Below are positions 8,657-17,930 of a stretch of DNA of 21,622 nt, piece after piece. The translations under genes and the position numbers were made by a program. Location: assembly GCA_020650975.1 (NCBI GenBank), contig JAIPMN010022227.1:1-21622 (forward strand), given 5' to 3'. Position 1 is the first letter of the stretch; each line of letters begins with the position of its first letter. The stretch comes from Apostichopus californicus. Lineage: Eukaryota > Echinodermata > Holothuroidea > Aspidochirotida > Stichopodidae. Under the pieces are notes generated by a model that worked only from the letters and a program-made list of their open reading frames with translations, did no database searches and was not told where the DNA came from.

Positions 8657-9617
8657 AAATGATGGCAATAAAAGAAGCAAAAAGAAATGAAAACACAAAA
8701 GGAAAATCAGAGAGCATGTCCAAAGGTACAAAAAGAAGGAGTCCCTTCCAAGACACAATCACTTAACACACAAGAAAGAAAATTCGGTCACGCTACGAGA
8801 AATCGATTAGAACCACACAAGTATTATTCTCACATATGTTAGATAGATATGCATATCATTAACAATTTGATATCAAAACAACTAGAATCACTATTTGCCC
8901 ACATTCCTAACACTAAATTCAATTCTAAATAAATATCTTAATCTGCAAACCAAGTTTGTTCTAATCTTTCTGTCTTTTTCTACCATTTTTAAATTCCAAT
9001 TGAAAACAATAATAGTTTCTGCATCCTGACATCCAGTCACTCCCCTCTCCCCTGCCTTATTCCCATTTCCCTATCATCCTGTCCCCTGCCTCTTATGCCA
9101 CATATCCTCACTTCTGCATCCTTTCCCCACCCCTGCCCGCCCTTCCCCCTCCTGCACTTCACTGTTCCAATAAATGACCAAAATCGACATTAAACAAATA
9201 ACCCTTGTATAATTACTTAAAACGACTTTTAACATGAAGTATTAAGATATTGATATCTGTATTGGAATTTCAGTAGCAATTTTTGATATATATCACTGTA
9301 CGTTTCCGAGATTAGATCACTGTACGTTTCCGAGATATAAACTGAATGCCAAACTAACATTTGCTTGATCATCTTTCCACACAAGTGTTTACTTAATTTT
9401 AAAACTCCAACCACAATAAGCTCGCAACTTATTAAATGTACATGCCCTTCCTCGGCTGACATTTCACAACAAGTAATATAAACTGTTAATATCGGAGTGG
9501 AACCCGAGACTTAAATTACGACATTTCAAAAGTTGCTAAACCACGAAAAAAAACGACTGCGGATATTTCTTTATTACTAACAAACGTTGCTTTGGCACTC
9601 GAGAGGAAAAGTGCAAT
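8657..9617. other. Non-coding; pyrimidine-rich tract and short direct repeat
   Basis: No gene is supported. At about 9036-9162 the plus strand is almost wholly C/T with many CCCC runs. A 21-bp perfect direct repeat follows at 9292-9336. The minus-strand frame at 9229-9462 merely translates that repeat. Confidence 0.4.
9292..9336. repeat. 21-bp direct repeat, two copies, 24-bp period
   Basis: ATCACTGTACGTTTCCGAGA (plus one further T) occurs at 9292-9312 and again identically at 9316-9336. The identity suggests a recent local duplication. Confidence 0.85.
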
Positions 9618-9785
9618 ATGTTTACTAAAAAAAGAAAAAAAACTACTCATCTACCGAAAAAAGAAAGACTAATTGCGGAATTATGGTCACGTTTCTGCCA
9701 TCTTCTGTCCTACAAAACTGATCTTTGTCGTCAGGTGCTTTACATCAAAAAGTTTTATAAACCAACAAACTTGAAAGATAATTGA
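9618..9785 (+). CDS. Small open frame, 55 codons, function unknown
   Basis: An ATG frame begins MFTKKRKKTTHLPKKERLI, continues AELWSRFCHLLSYKTDLCRQ and stops at TGA 9783-9785. The first part is very basic and partly reflects A-rich sequence. The second part is of mixed composition and could form a helix. There is no signal peptide, zinc-finger spacing or family I recognise. A perfect RFX X-box lies about 110 bp beyond its end. Chance is likely. Confidence 0.13.
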   Translation: MFTKKRKKTTHLPKKERLIAELWSRFCHLLSYKTDLCRQVLYIKKFYKPTNLKDN

Positions 9786-9893
9786 AAATCCTGGCTAGAG
9801 TGATTACGAGCATGAACACATTGGTCGATGAGAGCTTGACATTTGTTTACTGCGGCTTTTCATCCCACCAAAATCAAGATGGGACAACAAATG

Positions 9894-9907
9894 GTTACCG
9901 TGGTAAC
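9894..9907. promoter_or_regulatory. RFX X-box, perfect palindromic consensus
   Basis: GTTACCGTGGTAAC fits the RFX-factor X-box GTTRCC-NN-GGYAAC at every constrained position. X-boxes control ciliary genes when within roughly 200 bp of a start site. No gene start could be fixed nearby: the frames at 9618-9785 and 10009-10098 are weak. Confidence 0.4.
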
Positions 9908-10189
9908 TAAAGCTTGTTTTATAGTTCATCGGGACGGCTTAACGATGCGATGATATACAGCCGTGTATCTTACCATATCTAATCTAGAGATCTTTAAATT
10001 TTGATTACATGTTAAGGAGAAATTACCTTTGCCGAAAGAAAGGAACTTTTTCTCCCTGCTTAATTGTCATAATTGTCCGATTGTTGATAGTTTACTAATG
10101 GTGAACACTTCAGATATAGTGTATGGTGAGGGTAAAACTTGTTACTTTAGAAGGAAAGGTTCTCCAAGAAGAGGATTGCAGGTTACAAT

Positions 10190-11087
10190 ATGTACAGAAT
10201 TAGAATATTAATGTAAAAGAGTTGGAATAACTTTGTCAAGAAATGTAGAATATGTAGAGAACTAGAATTATGTAGAGAAGTGGAATAATGTTGAGAAATA
10301 TGAAATAATGTAGAGAATTGGAATAATGCAGAGAATTGGAATATTGTAGAGAATTGTATTTATGTAGATGACTGGAATTAGATAGAGAATTAGAATGATA
10401 TAGAGAATTGGGCTGGCAACAATTGGATTTATGTAGAGAATTATAATAATGTACAGAATTAGAATAATGTATAAAATGAATTAGAATATGGAGAAATGGA
10501 ATAATGCAGAGAATTGGAATATTGTAGAGAATCGGATTTATGTAGACAACTGGAATAAGATAGAGATTTAGAATTATGTAGAGATTTGGAATAATTGCAA
10601 TAACTGGATTTATCTAGAGATTTAGAAAAATGTAAAGAATTATAATAATGTACTGAATTAGAATAATGTAGAAGAGAATTAGAATCATATGGATAATTGG
10701 AATACTGTGGAGAATTGGTTTGATGTAGAGAATTGGATTTATGTAGAGAATTAGAATAAAGTACAGAATTAGAATAATGTAGCAGAGAATTAGAATAATA
10801 TGGAGAATTGGAATACTGTGGAGAAATGAAATAATGTAGAGAATTGGAATAAAGCACAGAATTGGAATATTTATGTAGATGACTGGAATTAGATAGAGAA
10901 TTAGAATTATATAGAAAATTGGAATAATGACAATAACTGGATTTATTCAGAGATTTGGAAAAATGTAAAGAATTAGAATAATGTAGAAGAGAATTAGAAT
11001 AATATGGAGAATTGGAATAATGTAGAGAATTGGAATTATGTAGAAAATTGGAATAATGTAGAAATTTGGAATTATATCGAGAATTGC
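10190..11087. repeat. 18-bp minisatellite, about 0.9 kb
   Basis: About 50 units of TGTAGAGAATTGGAATAA and variants run in tandem. Because 18 is a multiple of three, the minus strand is open for 212 codons (10459-11097) with a six-residue repeat of the YSNSLH type. That frame has no start context, splice support or flanking coding sequence and is best read as a by-product of the repeat. Blocks of several units look duplicated: for example the run with TAGAAGAGAATTAGAAT appears near 10670 and again near 10981. Confidence 0.9.
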
Positions 11088-11515
11088 AAACTGACAAATC
11101 CTGAACTATAGCATATAGAGCTGCTAGTTTTAAGAGAATTGTAATAATATATGAATTAGCTGCCGAGAGATGAAGAACTTTCTTAAAGTTGTTGTGACTC
11201 TCTGAGGCTAGTAATCTTGGATAAACAATTTTGACGAAGTTTATAATCTCCGATCGCTTAGCAACTCGCAGCAGACCGATAGTTTGTAATAATTTGTAAT
11301 GTCATAACAGCTGTTTCGTCAAATCTGGGAAGGTGAAGAAAATCCATCCATCTATATAAACAGAGGATATCTCTAGGGAAAAAATACCATCTCTGATTTC
11401 ACTCCAAGAATCCCATGTTTCAAAAAGTGCAAGCTTATATAATACTGCAGTTCAGTGAAATCCATTGGCTGGGTATTTCAGATATATACGTGATTTCTTT
11501 TTTTTTCTTCCCCAG
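11088..11515. other. Non-coding stretch before a splice acceptor
   Basis: Nothing is identifiable apart from its end, which is a long polypyrimidine tract and CCCCAG (11486-11515). If the next exon is real this is intron. Confidence 0.3.
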
Positions 11516-11660
11516 TCCTACTGTAATGTTAATACCTGGAGATGATGCATTTAAGATTAAAAAGGGTAAATGTATCCATGGACATAAATCCAAACTTGTA
11601 TATCGGATTCAAATTCGGAGACCGAAACAAAAGAAGATATTGAACAATGGTGCAAATTGA
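11516..11660 (+). CDS. Candidate terminal exon, lysine-rich C-terminus, function unknown
   Basis: The acceptor is the best in the window: about 20 pyrimidines, then CCCCAG ending at 11515. In phase 1 the exon reads PTVMLIPGDDAFKIKKGKC, then HKSKLVYRIQIRRPKQKK, ending LNNGAN at TGA 11658-11660. The tail is strongly basic, which would suit a nucleic-acid-binding or nuclear-targeted C-terminus, but no family is recognised. The frame also stays open upstream to 11415, through the pyrimidine tract, so openness alone is weak evidence. No clear AATAAA lies close downstream. Upstream exons were not found; the minisatellite occupies most of the preceding kilobase. Confidence 0.3.
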
Positions 11661-13147
11661 GCCAGTCTAATATTACCAATAGTAATAAGTTATAATTTAA
11701 AACATGTCATAACAGTGAAAAGCTCTGTAACATAATCTGAAATCTGGCCCAGTGGTTCATGTAAACATAGGAATTGAACAACAACTAAAGGTAACCTTTC
11801 AAGTCTGTTTATGAATCTCACTGTACAGAGAGTGCATCTTCACACCTAGTTTTATTTCTCTGATATGGACTATTATGGATGATCGTGGTCAAACCGTGCT
11901 TGATATTTTTTATTTTTTTATTATTCTTCACATTACAAATTTTTGAAGTTTATCTGGAATTTTTTAACTTTTTTTTATGAAATAAGTATTGAAATGACAT
12001 TGGTTGAAGACTAGCTGAGTTTTAGGAGTTCTAAATATCAAAGCATAAAGTGCTGATAACTTCATTATAGTGAATACAGTAGTATTTTCCTGTTCATAAA
12101 ACTGGACCATTAATTATGCCGTGCAATTTCATCACAAAAAGTTTCAAATGTAGAATTTAAAGCAGTACATTACTCCCCCTCTTTATGACAGAAATTTGCT
12201 CTTTTTTTTTCTCATTCTTTCATGTAGTACTCTTGACAATCTTATATTGCTCCGAAATATGAAAATTATGCAGTCTTCTTTATTTTCCCCCAAAAAATTA
12301 TGTATTCTGTAAGAGTGAGAATTAAAAAAGCTGAGAAACTCTAAAAGCAATGAAAATGACAAAAGTTTGGTTAAATCATCAAAAGTGATGGCTCGTCTAT
12401 CATTCAAACCGCACCGGTCGACTGGAACTTAAGTAATAGCTGGAGAAATGACAAAATTATCAAAACAGATAATTTCATGCAAATCTTAAGATGATTTGAC
12501 TCACAAACAAAAGAAAAAACATTCGTTGTATATCTCCAATTCTGTATGCAGTTGGTCAAATAGCTACAGACTTTAAAATATCACTTCGTTGATCCCCTCA
12601 GGATAAGGGGGGGGGGTTGGGGAAACAGACGCTTCAAAGAAAAAAAACAAGACAGGAATTTGCAACAGGATGCGGAAGAAAGCTTTTTAACAATAACCTT
12701 TACGTTGTACTTTTTACTCATTTTATCCGAGAATGGATTTTTTTCCTTCTTTTCGGTTGATGCACCCAAAACCGAGACGGAAACAAACTTACCAATGGCC
12801 TAAGAACGGCCTGCAGTCATTCTGTTAAATTACATGTTACAGCTGTGTGCAATTTTTTTTTGATTATCTTACAATTTTGAAGCATTTTCCTCTGTGGTAT
12901 GAAAGTAAATGCCAATCAATGCATGTAATGTACATAGTGAATCAGTCAGTGGGACTTCAAAACCCAAACGAGGGTAAGATTACAATCTTTCTTTCGTTTT
13001 TTTTATTCTTTCGTTTTTATTTTTCTTGATAGATGTTTAGGATGGATATTATTCAGGATTTATCCTAAAGCATTATAAAGATGGAAACTATGTATGATGA
13101 CTTAAAATATGAATTACACGGAACAAATTGGTGCAACTAAATGTTAA
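11661..13147. other. AT-rich non-coding stretch
   Basis: No gene or RNA is supported over about 1.5 kb. A run of ten G lies near 12608-12617. The short frames here are overlapping AT-rich chance frames. Confidence 0.4.
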
Positions 13148-13526
13148 ATTGAGGTAATAATAATAATCAGGCAGTTATTTTTACGGCGCCTAAGCGACCA
13201 CGAATGGTCATATGGATTACATCTTTTACATCGGGTGGCTTCCAATTCAACAGGTAAAAATAAAACAAATAAATAAATATATAAATAAATAAATAAAGGT
13301 ATTAAACATGATGGATGAAAAAGTTTCGGAAAGTATGGAACATTCATTCTTGGGAAAATAAACTGCAACAAGAATACATCATAGTAACTCCTGTTCACTT
13401 TAGTTTCAAATGTGATGATTTGAAAAGAGCAGAGAACCTTTTGGCTAGACTGGGATTCAGACCGGTGACTGTCGGATTATAAACTTTTCGTGCTCTAAAA
13501 CAGAGTTATTCCACACTATAGTAGGT
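13148..13526 (-). mobile_element. tRNA-derived SINE, second copy with a different head
   Basis: Read on the minus strand, 13508-13492 (TAACTCTGTTTTAGAGC) resembles the D-arm/A-box region of Lys/Ile-type tRNAs. 13463-13453 (GGTCTGAATCC) fits a B box, and the 45-base spacing is exactly that of tRNA positions 8 to 52. The 3' part (13252-13155) shares TTGAATTGGAAGCC, ATTCGTGGTCGCTTAGGCG and AAAAATAACTG with the SINE at 6814-7138 and ends in (ATT)n. An (AAAT)n run at 13262-13299 lies inside. Head and tail might belong to two abutting insertions and not to one element. Confidence 0.6.
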
Positions 13527-14538
13527 GCAAGGTAATAACCATTTCTGTGATGTACAGCTGCCTGTCAGAAGCCACAGTACATAGTCAAGTGTGTGCTTCC
13601 ACATCCTCTCCCTTCAACTCCCTCACCCACCCCCACCCCCTTCCCCTCCATCACTAAATGTCAAAGCTGCCGTGGTTGCTCAAAACTGCGATGCTGTTGC
13701 TCGAGTGCTATAATCTAGCATAATATTTGCATCCAATCCTGGTCACATGTTTTTCAAGTTTTAAATGGAAATCTAAAAATCAAGCTTTCATGATACAAAA
13801 AGTGGAAAAACATATTTAGAGTTATAAATACTTTAATAAAAAAATTATTTTTCAAAAAGGAATGTCGAGCAATACAATTCAGCACAGCTATTTATTATAT
13901 AAGGAGTTTGTAAACATCTAAGAATTTAACAACAAAAAATTAAATAAGACAGAAATCAATAGAAATCATCTATTGTCTATTGTATCATCGTTTGGACAAT
14001 TTTTATGGTTGCTAAGGAACCTCTATCTACGTATTTTAAGCAAAGTAAATACTATTGATCGCTCATAATTTGTTTACCGAGAGAAAGAAAGGAAGGACGT
14101 AGAAATAATAAACCTGCACGAGAAAGCGAAACTTCTTAGCCCAATTTTCAGTGCTTTTCAAGATGCAATCGACGCGCGGAATCCAAATTGGATCATTTTT
14201 CTATGACTTGACGACTGATTTAATTTGATCTCATACTCACACACCTATCCACTATTGTTTCCTTTGTGCCAAACAAAAGATGGAAGGAGAGGCTTAAATT
14301 TGATTTCTGTCATGACCCAGCTGTCACGAAAGACCTCGATAGCAAATATGCTTAATCTAACGACTGTTTGCACTGTCACACTTCGAGTAGCATGGTCCCT
14401 TTGAACGGTGGAAAGGAAGGATGAGGGACACGAGGATGATGATGACAGGGTGGGGGAGGGAGGGGGAGTGGCAGGGAGGGGAAAAGGGGAAGGGGTTGGG
14501 ACGGGAACAAGGATGGGAACCCGGGAGAGGAGGTGCAG
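13527..14538. other. Non-coding; C-rich and G-rich tracts
   Basis: No gene is supported. The plus strand is C-rich at about 13604-13652 and strongly G-rich at about 14446-14520 (repeated GGG/GGGG runs), the latter directly upstream of the truncated LINE. Both are G-quadruplex-capable on one strand. Confidence 0.4.
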
Positions 14539-14698
14539 TGATCCATTTTTAAGAAGTTACTGAAGACTCATTCTTTTCTGTTGTGCATTTCAGTGTAGAT
14601 GCTTTCTACAATGTGAAGCGCCGTGGGCAGTTACTCTTTTCCTGGAGAGGCACTATATAAATCTACTACATTATTATTATTATCATTATTATTATTCC
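14539..14698 (+). mobile_element. 5'-truncated LINE copy, 3' end only
   Basis: In the frame starting near 14542 the sequence reads SIFKKLLKTHSFLLCISV and stops at TAG 14596-14598. This matches the LKTHLF-type C-terminus of CR1/L2-like reverse transcriptases and parallels bases 2-34 of the window. The 3' UTR has GAAGCGCCGTGGGCAG, then CACTATATAAAT, a variant of GCGCTATATAAAT, and an (ATT)n tail with one interruption. Severe 5' truncation is usual for LINE insertions. Confidence 0.65.
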
Positions 14699-16639
14699 TT
14701 TACCAAACAAGGCATCGGGTTTGCTGAACAGGACAAGAAGGGACGGGAGTTGGAACAAATGCAAAAAGAGGGTATGCCTCGGTTTGTAGGAATTAAAGAA
14801 GGGTGAGTTGTGACACAGGGAAGGAAGGAAGAGAAGAGGGAAAGAGAGAGGGTTTTTGGGGTTACTTTTGTGACTAAAATTTGCACCATTCACATAATAG
14901 GCCCGAGAAATTAATCAATTTCCATTTTCAATTCCCGGAAATTATTTTGCAATCAAATTTAATTATTGAGATTTTGTTAATTTTATGTTGTTTAAGACAT
15001 CTGTACACCGGTACCACAAATCATTTTTTTTTTTATTTTTAGGAGTCCCCATGGCTTGTATTTGCCAAACTAATTGTATATATAAAGGAATTATTACTAA
15101 CTGAACATGTTAAAATTATGCACTTGTACAGCTTGTGACATATACCACCATATAGTGAGTCCATGCAACGGGTCAATCACAAGGACCCTTAAAACAATTA
15201 TCAGATCGCTCTAATACGAATCTCTGTGTAAGGTACATACCAGTAAAAATATTCATATTAAAATATAATAACAATGCTTCTGGCTATAATTTTGATAGTA
15301 TCTGTCCAAAATTGTATGACTGTATTATGTGTCAGTAAGTACACTTACATCAATGGGTATGACTGATATTACTCACTGTACAACTTATAAAAGAGTTTGG
15401 AGTTCCAAAATATTATAACTGTACAGCTCATTACAACATTAATTAGAATGTAATAAAACTAGTTGTGAACTTATTACTCATTAATGTTGCATTGGGTTCT
15501 TACAGAGCTGCCAACCTTTGCAAAGGCTAGCGCTTTTAGTCATTTCAAACCTTAAAATCTGTATTTTTCCTACAAGTTTGTTTTGTCAAATTTTCTTGGA
15601 AATCTCTTCTTCCGTCTTTTTAAATATTTATAATTTCTTATTTATTGTTGGATTAGGTTTGACTCCAAAGCATAAATTTATCTTCTGCTTGTATATAATT
15701 TAAATATGTGCTACCCCTGCAAATGAATGAAATAAAGTGTTGAAAATTCAATGAATTTAAAAAATGAAAATATTGCAAACTTAGGCAAAAAAAATATGGG
15801 AGATGAATTAATGATGCCACAGGTGACATGTACTTTTGATGAAATCTTGATCTAAGTTTTTGTCGCATTTTCATTTTGGTTTTCTATCTGTCTTTCCTTC
15901 TTCTTATCTTTTCTTCTTCTTCTTGGCAAAATTTTACTCTACAATTAACCTGATTTTTACATTTCCTTACAAGTTTGTGCACTTTTTAACATGAATCTGT
16001 GTCATGACTTTATCGGCACAGTTAAAATGTCATATTCCAGAAGTCGTTTTTTGCTCATTTGAGAAATTTTGTTTGCTTTGATTGAAAGCTAAGTGTTAAT
16101 TAAGTACATTATCGATGCTCTGGTTTTCCAACCAGCGAGCGCACTTGTGGTTCGGCACAATTTTAAGGTAAATCGACATGAACTAATGTAGGGTAGTATG
16201 AAGAATAATGATCAACATACTAAATGGCTTTTTAATTTATCATTGAGGGAAATCATTGAGTTGTTCACAAATTTTGGGTAGCAGTTTTTGAGAGCTCTGA
16301 ATTTTGTCTTTTGTATATATGAGTAAGATCCACTTGCACTTTCCTTCGAGTGACTAACTACTGTAATGTCATCTCAGACCTCGAAATTGGGACTGTTTCC
16401 CGTCGAAATGCTGGTGGATTCTACTGTTAGCCAGTAGAAAGAAAAAGGCACTTGCTCTTTTCTGCCAGTAGATGTAAACGACATAAACACATGATAAGAC
16501 GGTTGATTAACAATCTTCAGTCAAAAAATCCCCATGGTTACGGTACCGGTCCATCATTTATACTAGGTAGTGTAAATGCCACATCATAATGCAATGTCAT
16601 TTAATATAATGCTAACATTCCAGGCACGGTAGAACGAGG
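14699..16639. other. AT-rich non-coding stretch
   Basis: Nearly 2 kb without a supported gene. The two minus-strand frames at 14666-14893 overlap and translate purine-rich and LINE-tail sequence. GCCAGTAGA occurs twice near 16431 and 16466 and once near 17048, perhaps from an old repeat. Nothing else stands out. Confidence 0.4.
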
Positions 16640-16672
16640 TGCTAAGGTCGTCGGGAGATAGGTAAGCGAGAA
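16640..16672. repeat. Short dispersed repeat fragment, copy A
   Basis: GCTAAGGTCGTCGGGAGATA followed by GGTAAGCGAGAA aligns with 17133-17164 (GCTAAGGTAGTGAGGAGACA, TATAAGCAACC) at roughly 22 of 30 positions, and GGTAGA just upstream is also shared. It is an old repeat of unknown class. Confidence 0.4.
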
Positions 16673-16774
16673 GTGAAGTGAATATAATATTATTAATATG
16701 ATGCTATTATCAGCAAATATTATTAATAATTATTACCCATCTTTTCACTTGTTCTTTTGTAAATTAATTTGCTT

Positions 16775-16831
16775 TCTTTGTAAAGCGCCTTGAGCAGTGA
16801 CTATTGTCTACTGATTTGGCGCTATATAAGT
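16775..16831 (+). mobile_element. LINE 3'-UTR tail, third copy
   Basis: TTTGTAAAGCGCCTTGAGCA followed 22 bases on by GGCGCTATATAAGT is the classic form of the 3' tail also seen at 44-81 and 14612-14662. No reverse-transcriptase codons remain. It is followed directly by trinucleotide repeats, as expected of the tail. Confidence 0.6.
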
Positions 16832-16929
16832 CTCAATTATCATTATCGTCGTCATCGTCGTCATTATTTTTAGTATTTTTATTATTATTTTCATTATTAT
16901 TTTCATTATTATTTTTAGTATTTTTATTC

Positions 16930-16973
<44 letters not shown>

Positions 16974-16975
16974 GG
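16832..16975. repeat. Trinucleotide repeat tract (ATC/TCG then ATT)
   Basis: CATTATCGTCGTCATCGTCG leads into mixed ATT/TTTAGTATTTT blocks and a clean (ATT)n run at about 16937-16975. The tract probably grew from the LINE tail. The opposite-strand frames here encode only Leu/Ser or Ile/Lys runs. Confidence 0.85.
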
Positions 16976-17125
16976 TCTGCTCTCATTCAAACCTGTTCAG
17001 TAACAGATGTGTGTTTTAATTGAGGATAATGCCAGAGAGAACTTCCAGCCAGTAGAAAATGTTTAAGTACTCTTATTTTCTTACCAAGTGGCTCAAAATC
17101 TGAAATTCTAAGCCTGAATGGTAGA

Positions 17126-17169
17126 CAACAGTGCTAAGGTAGTGAGGAGACATATAAGCAACCACGAAT
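17126..17169. repeat. Dispersed repeat copy B joined to a SINE-tail fragment
   Basis: The left part matches copy A at 16640-16672. The right end, AAGCAACCACGAAT (17156-17169), is identical to 14 bases of the SINE 3' part at 6871-6884 and differs by one base from 13192-13205. A 14-base match is unlikely by chance in a window this size. Confidence 0.45.
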
Positions 17170-17421
17170 TCCAAAGAAAATAATAGAAATTTTTCTAAAT
17201 TTACTGGTTTGGGTGTTTATTTCTATGAAGGACGATTCTTGAAAATGTCTCCTAGGATGGGAGTCCTATCCACATAAAGCAATCCCATCTAACCTATACA
17301 ATTGGTAACTTTTTAGGACTGCGCATCCTCCCATGTCCCACTTGCGAGACCCCATCCACTTTGGCCTCCAGGGGAATGTTCGTTCTACAGAAGTACACCT
17401 ACATCCCTCCTCTCCCCTTAC

Positions 17422-17480
17422 CTCACAAAGCGAAATTGAGTGTTTCAACACGTTGTAGGCTTGAGGTATTAGTGTTGCTG
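17422..17480 (-). CDS. Candidate small internal exon, function unknown
   Basis: On the minus strand, TTGTTACTCCTTTAG is a good acceptor and GAG|GTAAGG a strong donor, enclosing 59 bases. One frame is open and reads ATLIPQAYNVLKHSISLCE. It lies downstream of the candidate first exon ending at 17750 and could be the next exon of the same transcript. There is no recognised domain, and no further exon was identified below it. The call rests on splice-site quality alone. Confidence 0.17.
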
Positions 17481-17621
17481 CTAAAGGAGTAACAAGTTTA
17501 AGCTCTCTTTGAAATACTACAGAACCAGCTAATATCTGTTAATTGCGGCCATTATTTAAACCATCTGCACATAAACAACACATCTGTGTCTGGGATGCAT
17601 CACCACTGCGAGGGATATCAC

Positions 17622-17635
17622 GTTACCAAAGCAAC
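17622..17635. promoter_or_regulatory. X-box-like site
   Basis: GTTACCAAAGCAAC fits the relaxed RFX pattern RYYNYY-N2-RRNRAC, with one departure from the strict palindrome. It lies in the putative first intron of the minus-strand gene model, so its relevance is unclear. Confidence 0.2.
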
Positions 17636-17749
17636 CAACTGCTTTAAGCCAGCATGAGAATCCAGAACTACTGTCGGCTTCCACGGTAACTTAGAATCGT
17701 AAAGTCACGATGGACAAGTCCAATTTGTCGGAGACAGCTCCTAGCTTAC

Positions 17750-17900
17750 CTGGCTGTAAATCACGAGTGAAACTCTGCGTTTAGAGACGTCTAAATACAC
17801 GCAGTAGCTGACAACCGCACAGTCCTGTCAACAGACAGACTGCATGACATACACGGAAGCTGTCTGGCAATCCATCAAACCTAAATCCAGCCAAGCTACC
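17750..17900 (-). other. Possible first exon (5' UTR) with TATA-like box upstream
   Basis: On the minus strand a TATA-like CATAAATATA (17930-17921) is followed about 25-30 bases later by a segment of higher GC content that ends at a consensus donor, CCAG|GTAAGC (exon end 17750). The segment holds only a short frame (MDCQTASVYVMQSVC, then stop), so it would be a leader exon. The start near 17900 is inferred from the TATA spacing and is approximate. Local composition differs visibly from the AT-rich flanks. Confidence 0.2.
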
Positions 17901-17930
17901 AGATAAAACCCAGCAAGAGTTATATTTATG

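Noticed and set aside
10459-11097. 212-codon minus-strand frame as a gene
   Set aside because: It is wholly a translation of the 18-bp minisatellite, with no start context, splice sites or unique sequence.
14666-14893. Two overlapping minus-strand frames as small proteins
   Set aside because: Both read through the LINE tail and purine-rich sequence and overlap in different frames; neither shows a domain.
16804-17019. Leucine-rich hydrophobic frame as a membrane protein
   Set aside because: The hydrophobic run is the ATT repeat read in one frame, and the frame starts inside a LINE tail.
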